From Paramecium sonneborni (Eukaryota; Ciliophora; Oligohymenophorea; Peniculida; Parameciidae): DNA of 64,000 bases. The translations under genes were made by a program, and so were the position numbers. The stretch covers positions 228,255-292,254 of the forward strand of contig CAJJDN010000082.1 of the NCBI GenBank assembly GCA_905182985.1. The letters run 5' to 3'. Below the pieces are notes generated by a model. The model searched no databases and was not told where the DNA came from. It worked only from the letters and a program-made list of their open reading frames with translations. This document shows positions 37,198 to 49,195 of the stretch, one piece after another. Position 1 is the stretch's first letter, and every line of letters begins with the position of its first letter.

Positions 37198-37562
37198 ATT
37201 ATATTATTAAATTTAATACAGAAATGTATTGATTTATTCCTTAAGTTAAGTAACGAGACGTTATAAAACAAAGCAAAAAAAGCCTTATTTTCATAATTTA
37301 AATAAAACAATTTATAATGATTATACACAAGTGTTTATAAAATTGATATTATTTATCTATTTTAAATAATAATTTATGCAATTAAAGATATTTAATTTAA
37401 GTTAATTACATCATTGCTTCTGAAAGGTATGAAATAAAATAGTCAATGAAGGCATATAAGTGGGTAATTTGTAATTTTGAAGAATGTGATTAGAAATGTA
37501 ACAGTTTAAGTTTTTATAATAATAAATATTTTAATGAGGGATGGAATATAAAATCTTGCTTA

Positions 37563-38356
37563 TCAAGAGAGTACAAATAATTATGGTTCCTGATCTGTTT
37601 CTTTTCGGTTCTGAGTAAGTATGGTTTAAGTTAACTTGGGGGAATCAGTTTATGATTTATTTAAAAGAGAAAAAGTGCTAAAGAGGAATTTTTCTTATTT
37701 CTGTTCCTCGATGTACTGATACAATAATTTCTAATTTAAACATATAGATAATACATTCTTAAGACGTTAGAAGTTGCCTTATAGAATAACTGATTATTAA
37801 AAAAGGAAGCTTGAAGTAAGAACAATATCATTTTAGAGATATTTGATTTATTGTAATAATTCTTATTGTTTTTTGATGGAGTCTTGTTGGTCTAAATATA
37901 AAGATATAAAAATACCTATTTATTCCTCTTCATCAGAACATTAACCATTACTTCGACGATGAACATGTATAAGTAGATTTCTAAAAAGATTGAAAATAAT
38001 CTTAAATAATATACTTGGCTTCTCTTTTAAAGTACTTATGTTAAAATTGATTCCATCCATTCTTCAAACGTTTCTTAACAAAGTTATACATATTTAATTG
38101 TCTAAGGAAAGATTAAAAGTTCCTATGTCTGAAATATTATGGGAGCACCTAAAAAATAAATTTGAATCTCAAGTATACTTTGTGAGCAAATTCTTTAGAG
38201 TTTTTTATATAAAACAATTCACCACAAGGTGACCACTCTATCAAATGTTTTAACTTTGGTGTCTGTTGAAATTCTATAAATTTATTTTTATACATCCAGC
38301 ATTTCAAAGGTTCTTAGGAGGAAATGGGCTATTCCAACTCTTCTTTTGGAACTCAT
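37563..38356 (-). CDS. Heat shock factor (HSF-type DNA-binding) protein
   Basis: 232 residues, three introns of 30-34 nt (38263-38293, 38149-38178, 37981-38014). The HSF DNA-binding domain is at residues 8-105: AHFLLRTFEMLD, IEWSPCGELFYIKN, EFAHKVLPQYFRHRNFQSF and the recognition helix FLRQLNMYNFVKK, followed by KREAKNLLIHVHRR. A short acidic linker and a probable coiled-coil trimerisation region follow (QQDSIKKQQELLQQIKYLQND). Nuclear transcription factor; binds nGAAn-type elements. The protein is short compared with animal HSFs because the C-terminal activation region is reduced. The first intron must use the acceptor ending caacag to keep frame. Confidence 0.88.
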
Positions 38357-38448
38357 TATTTGAATATAAATAATAAAAATACAAAAAGATAGAATAGAAG
38401 AATATGATATTTAAGATAGGGTATTTAAAATTCTTAATATTTGATGCG

Positions 38449-38950
38449 TCACTTCTTATCTAATAATTTTGTTTCCGATCGAGTTACCAAATTCTCTATT
38501 AAATTAAAATCATTGAGTCTTTCTAATTTTATCTAAGTTTCCTTATCAACTTAAGGTGTATGGTATGATACATATGGTTTAAGCTAAATTCATCATTAAT
38601 TTACTTCAAATCCAGTTAAATCTGGTATATCATATTAAGGTACTCTACTCTTATCAACCACAAATTTTGCTTTATTTTATAATATTTCATATACTTCCAA
38701 TAAATTTTCCAAACACTCTATCACTTTCCTATCTTAATTTCTTTATTCTCATTATTCCTTCATAACTCTTAGTCTATTCAAAATATTAATTTGCTTATTT
38801 TACATTTTACAATTGCTCAACTGCATTCAACTATATAGTCCCAGGTTCTTTATGATATTGTTAATGTCCCAATTTATAATTATATAGTCCAAGAGTCTTT
38901 CTGAATGTCTATCCAGCCTTCCTTCTACATACTGAGAATCCACTTTACAT
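38449..38950 (-). CDS. Mitochondrial ribosomal protein mL41
   Basis: 151 residues, two introns (38670-38694, 38584-38604). The core YDIPDLTGFELKPYVSYHTP matches the signature of mL41 (PDLTGFKLKPYVSYRAP type). The N-terminus is basic (GFSVCRRKAGQTFRKT), compatible with mitochondrial import. Structural protein of the large mitoribosomal subunit. It lies next to another probable mitoribosomal gene on the same strand, with its start about 330 bp downstream of that gene's stop. Confidence 0.85.
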
Positions 38951-39279
38951 TTAATATATTATTAATATAAAAATTAATATCCCTCTCTCAATTCCTTTTC
39001 ATTTTTTCATTCATTCTCATATTCTACTTATTTTTTGGATACATAAAGGTCTAATTAAAAACAGAATATACTTATATAAGGTTTTCTGATTAATTCAAAT
39101 TTTATAAAATTAGCTTAAAATTCTTAAAATTTGTATAGTTAGTATAAAGTTTATTTTGATATTCTTTGACATTTAATGATGCAAATTTAATCTTAATGTA
39201 ATAAATATGATTGATTATTTAATATTTTAAATTATTTTATTGAATAATCATTTTTAATAGATCTTCAACAAAACGATGA

Positions 39280-40332
39280 TCAAAATTAATCTTTCTCTGA
39301 AATTTAATTTAAAATTTATGATAATGAATCATAAAATTCTTTCTATTTTTCATCATTATCAAATTATTCTGAAAACTCATAGATAGGTATATCTGTATTA
39401 TTCAAAAATTATGAATTTACAGAAGTAGACATATTATTTGTTTAATTTTAAGATTATTGCTCTTAATTTTAATATGAATACTTATTTTTCTAGGCTAATT
39501 CCCAATTTTTTAATTCTTGCAAAGCTTCAAAATAAACTTACTATTCAGTAATTCTCTTACTCATACCCTGCTTTTAAATTTTCAGTTTTTGATCTTCAAA
39601 TAACATTTTGTCTTTAATTTCTAATTCTAAAGAAATTAAAAACAATGATTAAGAATTAAATTCTTGATTTTTTTTCAATTCAACTGTTAATTTAGGTATA
39701 ACTTCTATTTCTTCTTTGATCGAAGTTAAATACTCTGAAAAATTTGACTTAGGGTTGTATTTTATATGTTGAATTTATTCTTACTAAATCCTATGTAAGA
39801 TAGTTTACAATAGGCTACTTATTTAATAAAAAATCCATCACTGGATGTAATAAGTCTCTTAAATACTCTAAATCCTAATATTTATCATAATACTATGCAA
39901 CGATCAAAGATTTAATAGTATCTGCCAATACTTTTTAATTGTTCCTTAATGTTTTACACATTTAAATATACTTGAGATGAATTTAGTTTCCAACTTTCAG
40001 AAATTTAGGAAGATCCAATTATAACCCAATATCTGCTAAGTTTTAATCATTAATCAATCTCTACCTTAATTGAATTATGTCGTTAGGCTTTTTAAAACAA
40101 GAAAGCGGATTAGGGTATCTAATGCTTATAAAAACAAATATTACCCTTAAAGTAGCATGTAATCATAAAAATAAAATTCTAAAAATTATTATCCAGCAAC
40201 TGATAACTCTTCATTATTCCCATAGACGTACTCTTAGTTAGATTTTTAATTATATTCAAGTTCATGAATTTTATTTGTCAAAGCTCTTATAAGGAGATAC
40301 TTATTTTTAAATTAGAGGAGTTAAAGAAGCAT
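39280..40332 (-). CDS. RNase III-fold protein, mL44-like (mitoribosome)
   Basis: 333 residues, introns at 40119-40144 and 39784-39808. The first half has the layout of a degenerate RNase III domain: ALTNKIHE (usually ALTHKSY), NEELSVAGQQFLEFYFYDYML (usually NERLEFLGDAVL), RLINDQNLADIGLQLDLPKFL and ADTIKSLIVAQYY (usually ADxxEALIGAxY). The catalytic acidic residues are mostly absent, as in the structural protein mL44. The second half includes a region that could be the dsRNA-binding-like domain (LISLELEIKDKMLFEDQKLKI) and a Gln/Asn-rich insert. A further open minus-strand stretch (38988-39280) in another frame after the stop may be chance. Confidence 0.7.
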
Positions 40333-40446
40333 TTCTAATCACAATTTAGTTAAATAATATAATTATTTTAAAAGAATCTCGTATTAATGCACATTATTTA
40401 AGTGAATAGGAATGTAAAAGTAAATTATATATAAAAATTTAATAAA

Positions 40447-40674
40447 ATGAAAATCATTATTTGCAATATGATGGAACAGCATTTTGAATTCTAGGTTAAT
40501 CCAAACGATACAATCTTATAACTAAAAAAAATGTTTTGTGAAAAAGAAGGCTCTCTTTTGGAAAATTGTAGGCTTACATTTGGTTAAAATCAATTGAATG
40601 ATAATCAAACAATCTAATAATCAAATCTTAAAAACGGTGATATTGTTTATTATAGTATGAACCTAGGATTCTGA
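40447..40674 (+). CDS. Ubiquitin-like protein (75 residues)
   Basis: Single exon. MKIIICNMMEQHFEFQVNPNDTILQLKKMF is followed by CRLTFGQNQLNDNQTIQ and LKNGDIVYYSMNLGF. Length, the beta-grasp pattern (MxIxI...TIxxLKxxI...LxFxGxxLxDxxT...GxxIxx) and the single domain match the ubiquitin fold. The C-terminus is LGF and lacks the di-glycine needed for conjugation, so it is more likely a non-conjugated ubiquitin-like protein than a modifier. Partner unknown. Confidence 0.75.
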
Positions 40675-41432
40675 TTAGTAATATTTTAAATAAAACAAAC
40701 AATATTTGTTAAGTTTATATTCCCTTATCAATTTTCAATAATTTTATCTATATAATAATCATCTTTAAATTTATAATTATTCTAATCTAACTTTATAAGA
40801 AATAAATTTACAAAATTCATAATAAGAGAGTAGATTAAGTGAAACATTCTTTCATTAGGTTTTATTGATACATTATAAATATATTATACAATTATGGTTT
40901 TAACAATCATTAATGTTAAATATCAGTATCATTATCATATTATTAACAGTGTTTCAATTTGAACTCAAAGAATATTTTTAAGAAGGATTGGATAGATTGC
41001 CTTGCTTTTAAATGTAAATAAATCAAATAAATGTAAAAAATTATTTCTCAAATATTTAAGAATATTCAAAATCTCTAAACTAAAATTGATTACAACATAT
41101 AATATTAAAAAAGTCTTTATAAAGGATTTTGTTAGTGAATTATTTTTTTCACTCTTTGTATATTAATGTCATATAAACATTTTGTGTCTATTTTTAAGTT
41201 AACAAAATTAATTTTAATATTTGCATCTTATTAGATTATATATTGTTTTTTGATAAAGATTTATTGTAAACTTAATGTTAAAGAAGAGCTGGGTTATAAA
41301 ATTTGATGTTTTAAATTTTAAGTTCATTTACATAGTTATAAAAATCTAAAAGTGAATATAGAACTATCTGAGAATTGATCTTAAAGTATATTTCTATCTA
41401 CAACTTCTTAAGTAATTAAATTATATATATAA
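40675..41432. other. AT-rich intergenic stretch
   Basis: About 760 bp with no coding signal in either strand that I can support; probably holds the promoter of the next gene. Confidence 0.5.
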
Positions 41433-42573
41433 ATGTTTATAAGGAACGAATTAAAACCTGTTCTTTAAAGTAGTGATTTATTAATATCAACTAATAAATC
41501 AGTTAGCTAAGAGAAAACTATTTAGGAATAGATATCATAATATACACCTAAGAAACGATCATTGCTTAAATAAAAAAAAAATCTGGTTCCGCTTACTGAT
41601 AAGCTTGAAATAAGAAAATGTTATTATAATGGAGAGTAAAATGAAGAGTTAAAGTATGAGGAACATAGATTACATAATACTTCATAAAAAAATAAAATAA
41701 ATTTGCTTCCAAAACTAGAATATTTAGATTCAGATAAGAGTTTATATCAAACAGTTATTGAAATATTTCCAATAGATCATCCAATTTGGAGTGATTTAGT
41801 TGAAAAATCTTAGACTATAGAAGAAGTTATTGAATCGAACCCAGCTTTCTTTTTGGGAATAATGAGTATTTTATTATTTTTATTATAAGCTCTTTATGTT
41901 TAGCAATCTAAATTGTAAGCCTTAAAAAATAAAATTCAATAAAAAGCAATTTAAAGTTAATACCATAAAGATTATCAAAATGTGAATGTAGGAAATCAAG
42001 ATGTACTTTTAAATTAATCAAAGGCTCATGATTAAATGTGGAGTAAAAACCTTAAATAACTATATCCTGATAGTGTTTATAATGTATATATAATAATTAA
42101 AGGAAGTCCCAATATCTGCCATTTAAATTAGAAAAATAACAAAAATCTTAAAAGAAGGATTTTAATCCTAACTTAAGCTAATCATCCTATTTATCAACAT
42201 ATAGATCATAATTTTAAAATTGGAAACCTTAGTATCCTGGTAAGATGACAAGAGAAACATCATCAGTTGAACCATCAAACTTACCATTTGTTTCAGAGAG
42301 TAGCTATGCTCGAGAATTTAAGAATATAAAGACAGAAAGATCTCCATTATAAAAGATAGTAAAATTGTATAAAATTAAATTTTAATCAGAGGACCCTTTG
42401 CTGAAAAGCCTGAATAGCTAATCAAAGAAAGTACATCTTCGTATTACTAATAATAACAATTTAGTAGAATTCCTTCAAGATTAATGCGTCCAATAAGTCC
42501 AAAATTATTTAATGCAAGTTTTGAAGGATAATATACAACAGAGTTTAATAAGTAAAATTAATTAAATATTTGA
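41433..42573 (+). CDS. Single-pass membrane protein, unknown family
   Basis: 364 residues, two 23-nt introns (42084-42106, 42366-42388). The N-terminal 120 residues are polar. One hydrophobic segment lies at about residues 135-155 (AFFLGIMSILLFLLQALYV), preceded by IFPIDHPIWSDLVEKSQTIEE. A Gln-rich helix follows (KLQALKNKIQQKAIQSQ), then a Ser/Gln/Tyr-rich cytosolic tail with SRIPSRLMRPISPK. No domain recognised. It converges with the T-protein gene. Confidence 0.65.
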
Positions 42574-42709
42574 GATCCTACAACATAAATTCAGATTAAG
42601 AATCCTCCTTTGCAAATAAATTTTATGAAAGTAATTCTGTAAAGAGAATCTTTGATAGAAAAATCGATAGAAAAATTTATTGATTATTATTTTCCAAATA
42701 GCAGTTAAA

Positions 42710-43977
42710 TCACTATTTATCTGGTTTATAATATCTTTATGGTACAAATGGAGTTGGACTCAAAGTGATATTAACTTTGGATCCTCTAATATCAGCTTAT
42801 AATTAAGTTCCATCTTTAGCATATTCATTATTAATGAAAGCAAATCCTAAACCTTTTTTAAGATTAGGTGAATAAGTGCCACTTGTAACAGAACCTATTT
42901 TTTAACCTTAGAATTCAATATCACAAGGTGGTCTAGCTATACCTGATTAAGTAATGAATCCCATTCTTTTGAATTTAGAATCTTTTTATCTTTAAGGTAA
43001 AGCATCTCTTCCAATAAATGCAGCTGATTCATTATATTTACCAGTATCTTTCTAAATTGATAAATAAGAGTAATACATTAGGTTTACGAACAGTCCACAT
43101 TAATTTAGCTTCATATGGAGAAATAGTTTCATCCATTTCATGACCATGTAAACATAATCCAGCTTCAAGACGTAAAGAATCTCTAGCTCCTAAACCACAA
43201 AATTATGTCATTTTAGTAGCCAATAATTTATCACACAATTCTTCAGCTTTAGAATTATCAACAGATATTTCATAACCATCTTCACCAGTATAACCACATC
43301 TATTTACTTAATAATCTATTCCATTTTTCTATATATTCACCATAAACATAAATGGTATTTTATCTAAATTATGTTCTGTTCCGAAAACTTCATTCAATAC
43401 TTTATGAGCATTTGGTCCTAAAAATAGAATCTAATTTATATACCTTGAACAGCTATTAAAGGTTTGTCTTTCAAATATTCATATTATACTTTATAGTTGT
43501 ATTCCTTTATGATTTTATCCATTTGTTTCATATCAATGAATTTATTACCAGCATTAACAACAATGTGACTTTTTAATTTAATGCAAATATATATACATGT
43601 GATCATCTCGTTTTGCAACTATAGTATCATCAATTATGCCTGCTTTCTCATTCAAAATCAAACATAAAACACTTTATCCTGATTTCTTTGCTAATTATTG
43701 ATTCATTACAATTATACATACATTAAAATTCTCCAGTTGTTAGAGTTTCTACAAATTTCATTCTGTCTTCTCCAAATACTTTTATTTATCCCATGTGTGA
43801 TACATCAAATAATCCACATGATTCTCTGCAATAAAGATGCTCTTTTAATACTCCTAAAGGATATTAAACAGGCATATCATATCCTGCAAATGGAACCATT
43901 TTGGCTTTTAAATTAACATGATAGTCATGTAAATGCAATTTCATCAACTATGAGAAACCATAAGATATCTTTTTCAT
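42710..43977 (-). CDS. GCST: Glycine cleavage system T-protein (aminomethyltransferase)
   Basis: 385 residues, four introns (43691-43721, 43569-43596, 43418-43443, 43052-43076). Mitochondrial enzyme that moves the methylene group from lipoyl-bound aminomethyl (H-protein) to tetrahydrofolate and releases ammonia. Family motifs: [62 protein letters not shown] and the C-terminal [18 protein letters not shown]. The N-terminus [20 protein letters not shown] may act as a short presequence. Full length for the family. Confidence 0.95.
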
Positions 43978-44208
43978 TATTTATTATTTGAATGTATTCA
44001 ATATCATTTATTCATTACATACTTATAAATCAATAAATATGTATGAATGTCTCTCCTAAATATTTTACACATTCTAATTTTACCATTTAGAAATATTTTT
44101 AATATGGTTTAATATTTTTAGCAGACACAATATTTAGTTGATAAATTTAAAATTTGAAGAATAATTCAAGTGATAAATTAATACAAAATATTATATTTTT
44201 TACATAAT

Positions 44209-45101
44209 ATGGACATCAAGCAATTAGAGAGATAGGTTAGGGAAATTACTGAATTATAAGATTCTATTAAATGTAAGACCTAACATTTTCTTAATTTTTT
44301 TAGAAACTTCAAATTATTGTTCCACCTTCCCAGAACATAGTGGTATGGTAGCATTCATTATAGAAAATGAATTTATAAGTGCTAGAAAAGAGAGAAAGAA
44401 ACTCTATTTATTTCTTATTCATCAAATTATCCTAGATGAAAAGTAAGCTAAAAGAATGGATCATCCATATGTGAAGTGTTTTGGTTAAAAATTGAAGAAA
44501 TTAATTTAAGATTATTCATAGTAACTAATCAAATTAAAACTATAGTTAAGTAGATGAAATTGCAGATTTAGAAAAAGCTTATGCTGTAATTAGAAAATGG
44601 GAAAAAGACTTAATTTATCATCCTATATTTTTAGATAAGTTAAGAGGCATTCTATAACCTAAATATGATCAACTCAAGTATTAGCAAATGATTGTTAATT
44701 AAATTACTTAAAATGAATTAGCAAGCAATAAAATTCTAGTTCAAAATTTATAAATAATTTAATAATTCGATTCAACATATAAATTATATTTACATTTGAA
44801 GTAATTAAGAGATATTGATGATAAATGTCTAGATTTTAATGCTAATTTTGATAAATATATGATTAAATATGAACTTGAAAAAATAGAAGATTATGAAATG
44901 ATAGCTGATCTTTTAGACCAAGGTGAAACTTCTAAAAATTATTTATCTGAAGTATATATTATTATTTATATCTAGAATATATGTTCCACATAAAATCATT
45001 ATTTAGATCTTGCTAGACTAGGTGAACAATTAATTAAGGAAGATATTGAAAAAAAAGATAATAAAATTGAATATTATAGATCAAAAAGACCCATTTAATG
45101 A
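44209..45101 (+). CDS. CID-domain protein (RPRD1/Rtt103-like)
   Basis: 270 residues, three introns (44273-44303, 44521-44545, 44952-44975). Residues 1-130 fit a CTD-interacting domain, an eight-helix fold that binds the phosphorylated tail of RNA polymerase II: LERQVREITELQDSIKQTSNY, FPEHSGMVAFIIENEF, KKLYLFLIHQIIL and VIRKWEKDLIYHPIFLDKL (usually VIxIWEERxxF...FIxxL). A coiled coil follows (QLKYQQMIVNQITQNELASNK and beyond), as in RPRD1 proteins. Probable nuclear role in transcription termination or polymerase recycling. The family call is by eye from helix pattern. Confidence 0.7.
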
Positions 45102-46462
45102 TTAACACCTATTATATTTCCATTAACATTATATTATTTTCGATCTTTTTTATATCTTATTTTAATATAGAATTTTATATTTAAATCTAAACACTCTCTT
45201 ATTGTTATAATGAATTATTATATACAAAAATATAAGAGAAATGTATGGACAAAATAATTTTTCCAACTTTGAAAGACACAAATAATATATATCATAGATT
45301 ATTTAATGATTAAAGTATATAAAGGGAATTATTATATATTAGAGAAATTAAAAATTCTAATAAATGAATATGATTATGATTGGATAAGAATTGAAAATTT
45401 ATGCCAAATAGATTTGATAATAGATCATAGATCAATATCAAATATTTATCCTGCATTGTTGAAAAGGATGAAAAAATTTAACTAAAAAAATAAATTAATT
45501 ATGAATTATCATTCAGAACAAAATTGAAATGCATATCAGAAACTAGTTAAAAGAATCAATTTATTCAAATTTATAGAAAAAATATCAATATTCCTTTATA
45601 AGTACAAAATAATAAAACAAATAATATGATTAAAAATTAAATAAAATAATAGAAAAATTGAAACTCAAATTTTTCTATTTAAAACTATAAATTTAACTGA
45701 TGATGAGATATTTATAAAAAGCAGCTTTTTGATTATGAAAATTCACTTTTATATTTAATTAAAAATTCTTATTCGGTAACAGATTTTCTTTCTATTTAGT
45801 AGAAAAAATTTTAGTATTTTTTGTGAATTATTAAAATTGATGAATAAAATATAATATGATATTTATTTTAAATCAGAAAAGTATTTCATAAATTTTAAGT
45901 TATTTTAATTCTAGTAATTACTCTTATATATTTAAAAATTATAAATTTATTATATATCTATATTGATAACGTAGATTGTTTATTTTTTAAGAATTAAAAT
46001 TAAGAATTTACAGATAGGCTATTTTTATTTCATTTATTTACTTTTAATAATAATTTTCTGATTGCATGTTTCAATTTACATAAGAAAAATGTTAGATCTT
46101 AAGTTCATCTATGAGTAAAATTAATTTTAGTTTTAGCAATATTACTAATGATTTCGATTTAAGAATAGACTATAAGAATAATAAATTTGGAATAACCAAA
46201 AAACTTTAGTATTATAAAAGTGAGATTATAATAATATTGTTTGGGATAAAATAATAAAAGACTAAAGAAATTAAAAGAATTTATATGTAAAAATATAAAT
46301 GATATAAGAAAGAAATAGAGTGTGTGTTATATTTAATAAAAAGATAATAATGAAATAATTTAATGTTGGGTAAAAGTTAGGCTTGAATGATAAAATGAAT
46401 AAATAATGTGGGGATGAGTAATAAATAATTGCAGATTAAATTAAAATATCTTAATATAACAA
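45102..46462. other. Intergenic stretch with a possible decayed gene
   Basis: At 45249-45665 plus-strand protein-like segments occur (MDKIIFPTLKDTNNIYHRLF, then INEYDYDWIRIENLCQID, then INIKYLSCIVEKDEKIQLKK), but at least one frame change cannot be explained by an intron because no GT is available. I read it as a broken gene of unknown family. From 45680 to 46462 I see only AT-rich spacer. Confidence 0.4.
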
Positions 46463-47815
46463 ATGGTATACTTTCTGATTGGTGCACCTCATAAGTCAAA
46501 TGAATAATAGGCTTGGTTAGAGATGGAGAAACATGTTTTGACATCAGGGATATCAAGATAAGCTAAAGGAAGGCTTTTGCAGACTGATATTGGAAAATTC
46601 AAGTTGGGTAATTTGGATCACTTGATGTTCATCAACGATAGTTTATTGAAATAAGAATCAGTAGTAGAGAGTTTGTTGAAGAAGATTGAGAGATAGTATT
46701 TGGATGTAACAGAGAAAGTTAGTTATGATTTCACAATTGAATTGAAAGATGGATCATGTATATTAAGAAATAATTATTCCTAGAGAGTATTGAGAATTTC
46801 TTATTCTAATTTAAATGGAATGATCAAACATTTCCCAGAGCATCTGCATTAACCGAATTGGTGAAGGCAATTTCATCGGTATAAGAATTTATTTATGCTG
46901 ATTAGAGAGCTACTCACGTGGAAACAGATTTAAGATAGAAATCAACAAGTTATTAAGAGTTGAAGAATTAGAGTTAATAAGTAGCCAAGAAAGAAGGAAA
47001 TTTATTAGTCAGAGACTTAGTTGATGTATTAAAAGAACCTATTGTTAAACCAAGAGATTTCATTTATAGCGATTTTCTAACTACTTTAGTTGCTATTGTA
47101 CCTAAGACTTAAATTTAAGAATGGTTAGCTTGTTATGAGTTTTTATGTGAAAATGTTGTACCTTAATCAGCTAGGTATTTATGACACTATATTACATAGA
47201 TAATTCTAAATTGAAGATAAGGATAACTTAACCATTTGGAGAGTAGTTATTGTTAAGCAATCTTTCGATAAAGATTAGGATCTTGAAGTTGCTGATAAAG
47301 GTGATGAGGAAAAGGGAAAAAATAAAAAACCAACACCAGTTGAAGAATTCATCTAAAAAGCTAGAGATAAGTTGAGAATCACTGTTAAAGAATTTGAATA
47401 CAAATCTTAAGAATCTAAAGAAAGAGAAAAATTAAGATTGGATCTTAAATCTAAATCAGATCATATGAATGTATCTCATAATAAATTATAATTATATAGA
47501 CTACATTAAAACAAGCATGCGAAAAAGCATTTAGTGATTTATATATTACATATATGCATCTAAAAGTACTTAGATTGGTTGTAGATATTGCTATGAGATT
47601 TGGAGCAGCTGAACCTAACATTCAATGCATTATTAAAGTATGGTTTAATTATGAACAATTTTTAGCCAGATTAAGGAAAAGAGAAGAAAGTATAATAATC
47701 CCTTTTGAAATTGTACGCAGATCCATCTCAAGTAGGATTATATGGAACAAAAGAAGAATTAGAAGATACCGAGGATTTCTTCCCATTTGTATATGTTCCA
47801 ATTAACATTCCATGA
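46463..47815 (+). CDS. V-type H+-ATPase subunit C
   Basis: 414 residues, four introns (46758-46783, 47175-47199, 47471-47499, 47638-47665). Peripheral stalk subunit that controls V1-Vo assembly on acidic vacuoles and contractile-vacuole membranes. Matches along the whole length: MVYFLIGAPHKSNEQQAWLEM at the start, FKLGNLDHLMFINDSLLKQE, FQFKWNDQTFPRASALTELV, KKEGNLLVRDLVDVLKEP, a charged central part (RDKLRITVKEFEYKSQE), then YMHLKVLRLVVDIAMRFGAAEP and the terminal FFPFVYVPINIP. Normal length for the family. Confidence 0.95.
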
Positions 47816-47894
47816 ATTCTAATTTTTAGGAATAGAGATTTATCCAAATACAAAAACAATTATTTGCAATTTAATTAAATAAAATATCTTATTA

Positions 47895-49158
47895 ATGCAA
47901 AGAGTCCAACATATCAGTGCTTAGGTTAACAATTGTACACCTGTTCCAGCAAGATGTGATAATGATGTTGTCATTTGTGGTGCTGTTAGAACTCCATTAA
48001 CAAAAGCCAAGAGAGGATTATTGAGAGATACTCCCCCTGAGATTCTTCTTAGTACTGCCTTTACAGGTCTTTTATAAAGAACAAAAGTTGATCCAAAATT
48101 GATCTAAGACATTGTAGTTGGTAATGTAAATCAACCAGGAAGTGGTGCCATAGTTTCTAAAATGGCTGCCTTCTTATCTGGATTCCCAGATACAACATGT
48201 TTAACAGCAATTAATAGATTCTGTTCATCAGGAATAGAAGCATGCGCTGTAATTGCTGCCAAAATTAGATCTGGAATGTTGGATATTGGTATTGGAGCTG
48301 GAGTTGAATAAATGACTATGTATGATATGTAGAGTTAAATGAATGCTGAATTACTAAGTGATGCAATCTTTGATCATCCATGTGCAAGAGATTGCTTATT
48401 AGGTATGGGATAAACATCTGAGAATGTTGCAGCTCAATTTGGAGTAACAAGATTATAATAAGATAAATTTGCTTATGAATCCTAATAAAAGGCATATAAA
48501 GCATAATAAGAAGGATTATTCAAAGATGAAATTATCCCTGTCAAAACCTTTATTAAAGATGGTGAAAAAACTAAAGAAGTTCTTGTTACAGAAGATGATG
48601 GAATTAGAAAGGAGACTACTCTTGAAGGATTAGGTAAATTAAAGCCTGCTTTTGGAAAGGATGGATCAACAACAGCTGGTAATTCTTCTTAAGTAACTGA
48701 TGGTGCTGCTGCTGTTCTTTTAGCTAGAAGATCTTATGCTTAAAAATTGGGATTACCAATCTTAGCTAGATTTATTGATTACACTGTTGCTGGTGTACCA
48801 CCCAATATCATGGGTATTGGACCAGCTGCTGCTATCCCATAATTATTATAAAAAAATTCATTGAAACCAAATGACATCTGCATATATGAAATTAATGAAG
48901 CCTTTGCCAGCTAATCTGTTTATAGTGTATAAAAGGTTGGAATTGATCCAACTAGAGTAAATCCAAAAGGTGGTGCTATTGCTTTAGGACATCCATTAGG
49001 TAAATAAATAATTTATAAACTTAGGATGTACTGGTGCTAGATAAGTAGCCACTTTATTACCAGAAATGAAGAGAAAGAAGGCTAAATATGGTGTCATTTC
49101 AATGTGTATTGCTACTGGTATGGGTGCTGCTGCATTGATTGAAAATGAATAATAATGA
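47895..49158 (+). CDS. 3-ketoacyl-CoA thiolase, peroxisomal type
   Basis: 412 residues, one intron (49000-49024). Last step of fatty-acid beta-oxidation: 3-ketoacyl-CoA plus CoA gives acetyl-CoA and a shortened acyl-CoA. Catalytic elements: nucleophile Cys in [27 protein letters not shown] (His) and the second Cys in [11 protein letters not shown]. Residues 3-11 (RVQHISAQV) lie close to a PTS2 peroxisome signal (R-L/V/I-x5-H/Q-L/A), in the same place as in animal ACAA1, except that the last residue is Val. Peroxisomal location is therefore likely. The gene is GC-richer than its neighbours, as for highly expressed genes. It starts 79 bp after the V-ATPase stop. Confidence 0.93.
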
Positions 49159-49195
49159 GTTTATTGTACAAAATAAAAAAAGAATATATATATAA

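Noticed and set aside
37541..37846. A 101-residue plus-strand ORF
   Set aside because: It is antisense to the coiled-coil end of the HSF gene, which becomes evident once the 34-nt intron at 37981-38014 is removed.
38260..38300. Frameshift in the HSF DNA-binding domain
   Set aside because: Using the acceptor that ends in caacag gives a 31-nt intron and a continuous domain, so no frameshift is needed.
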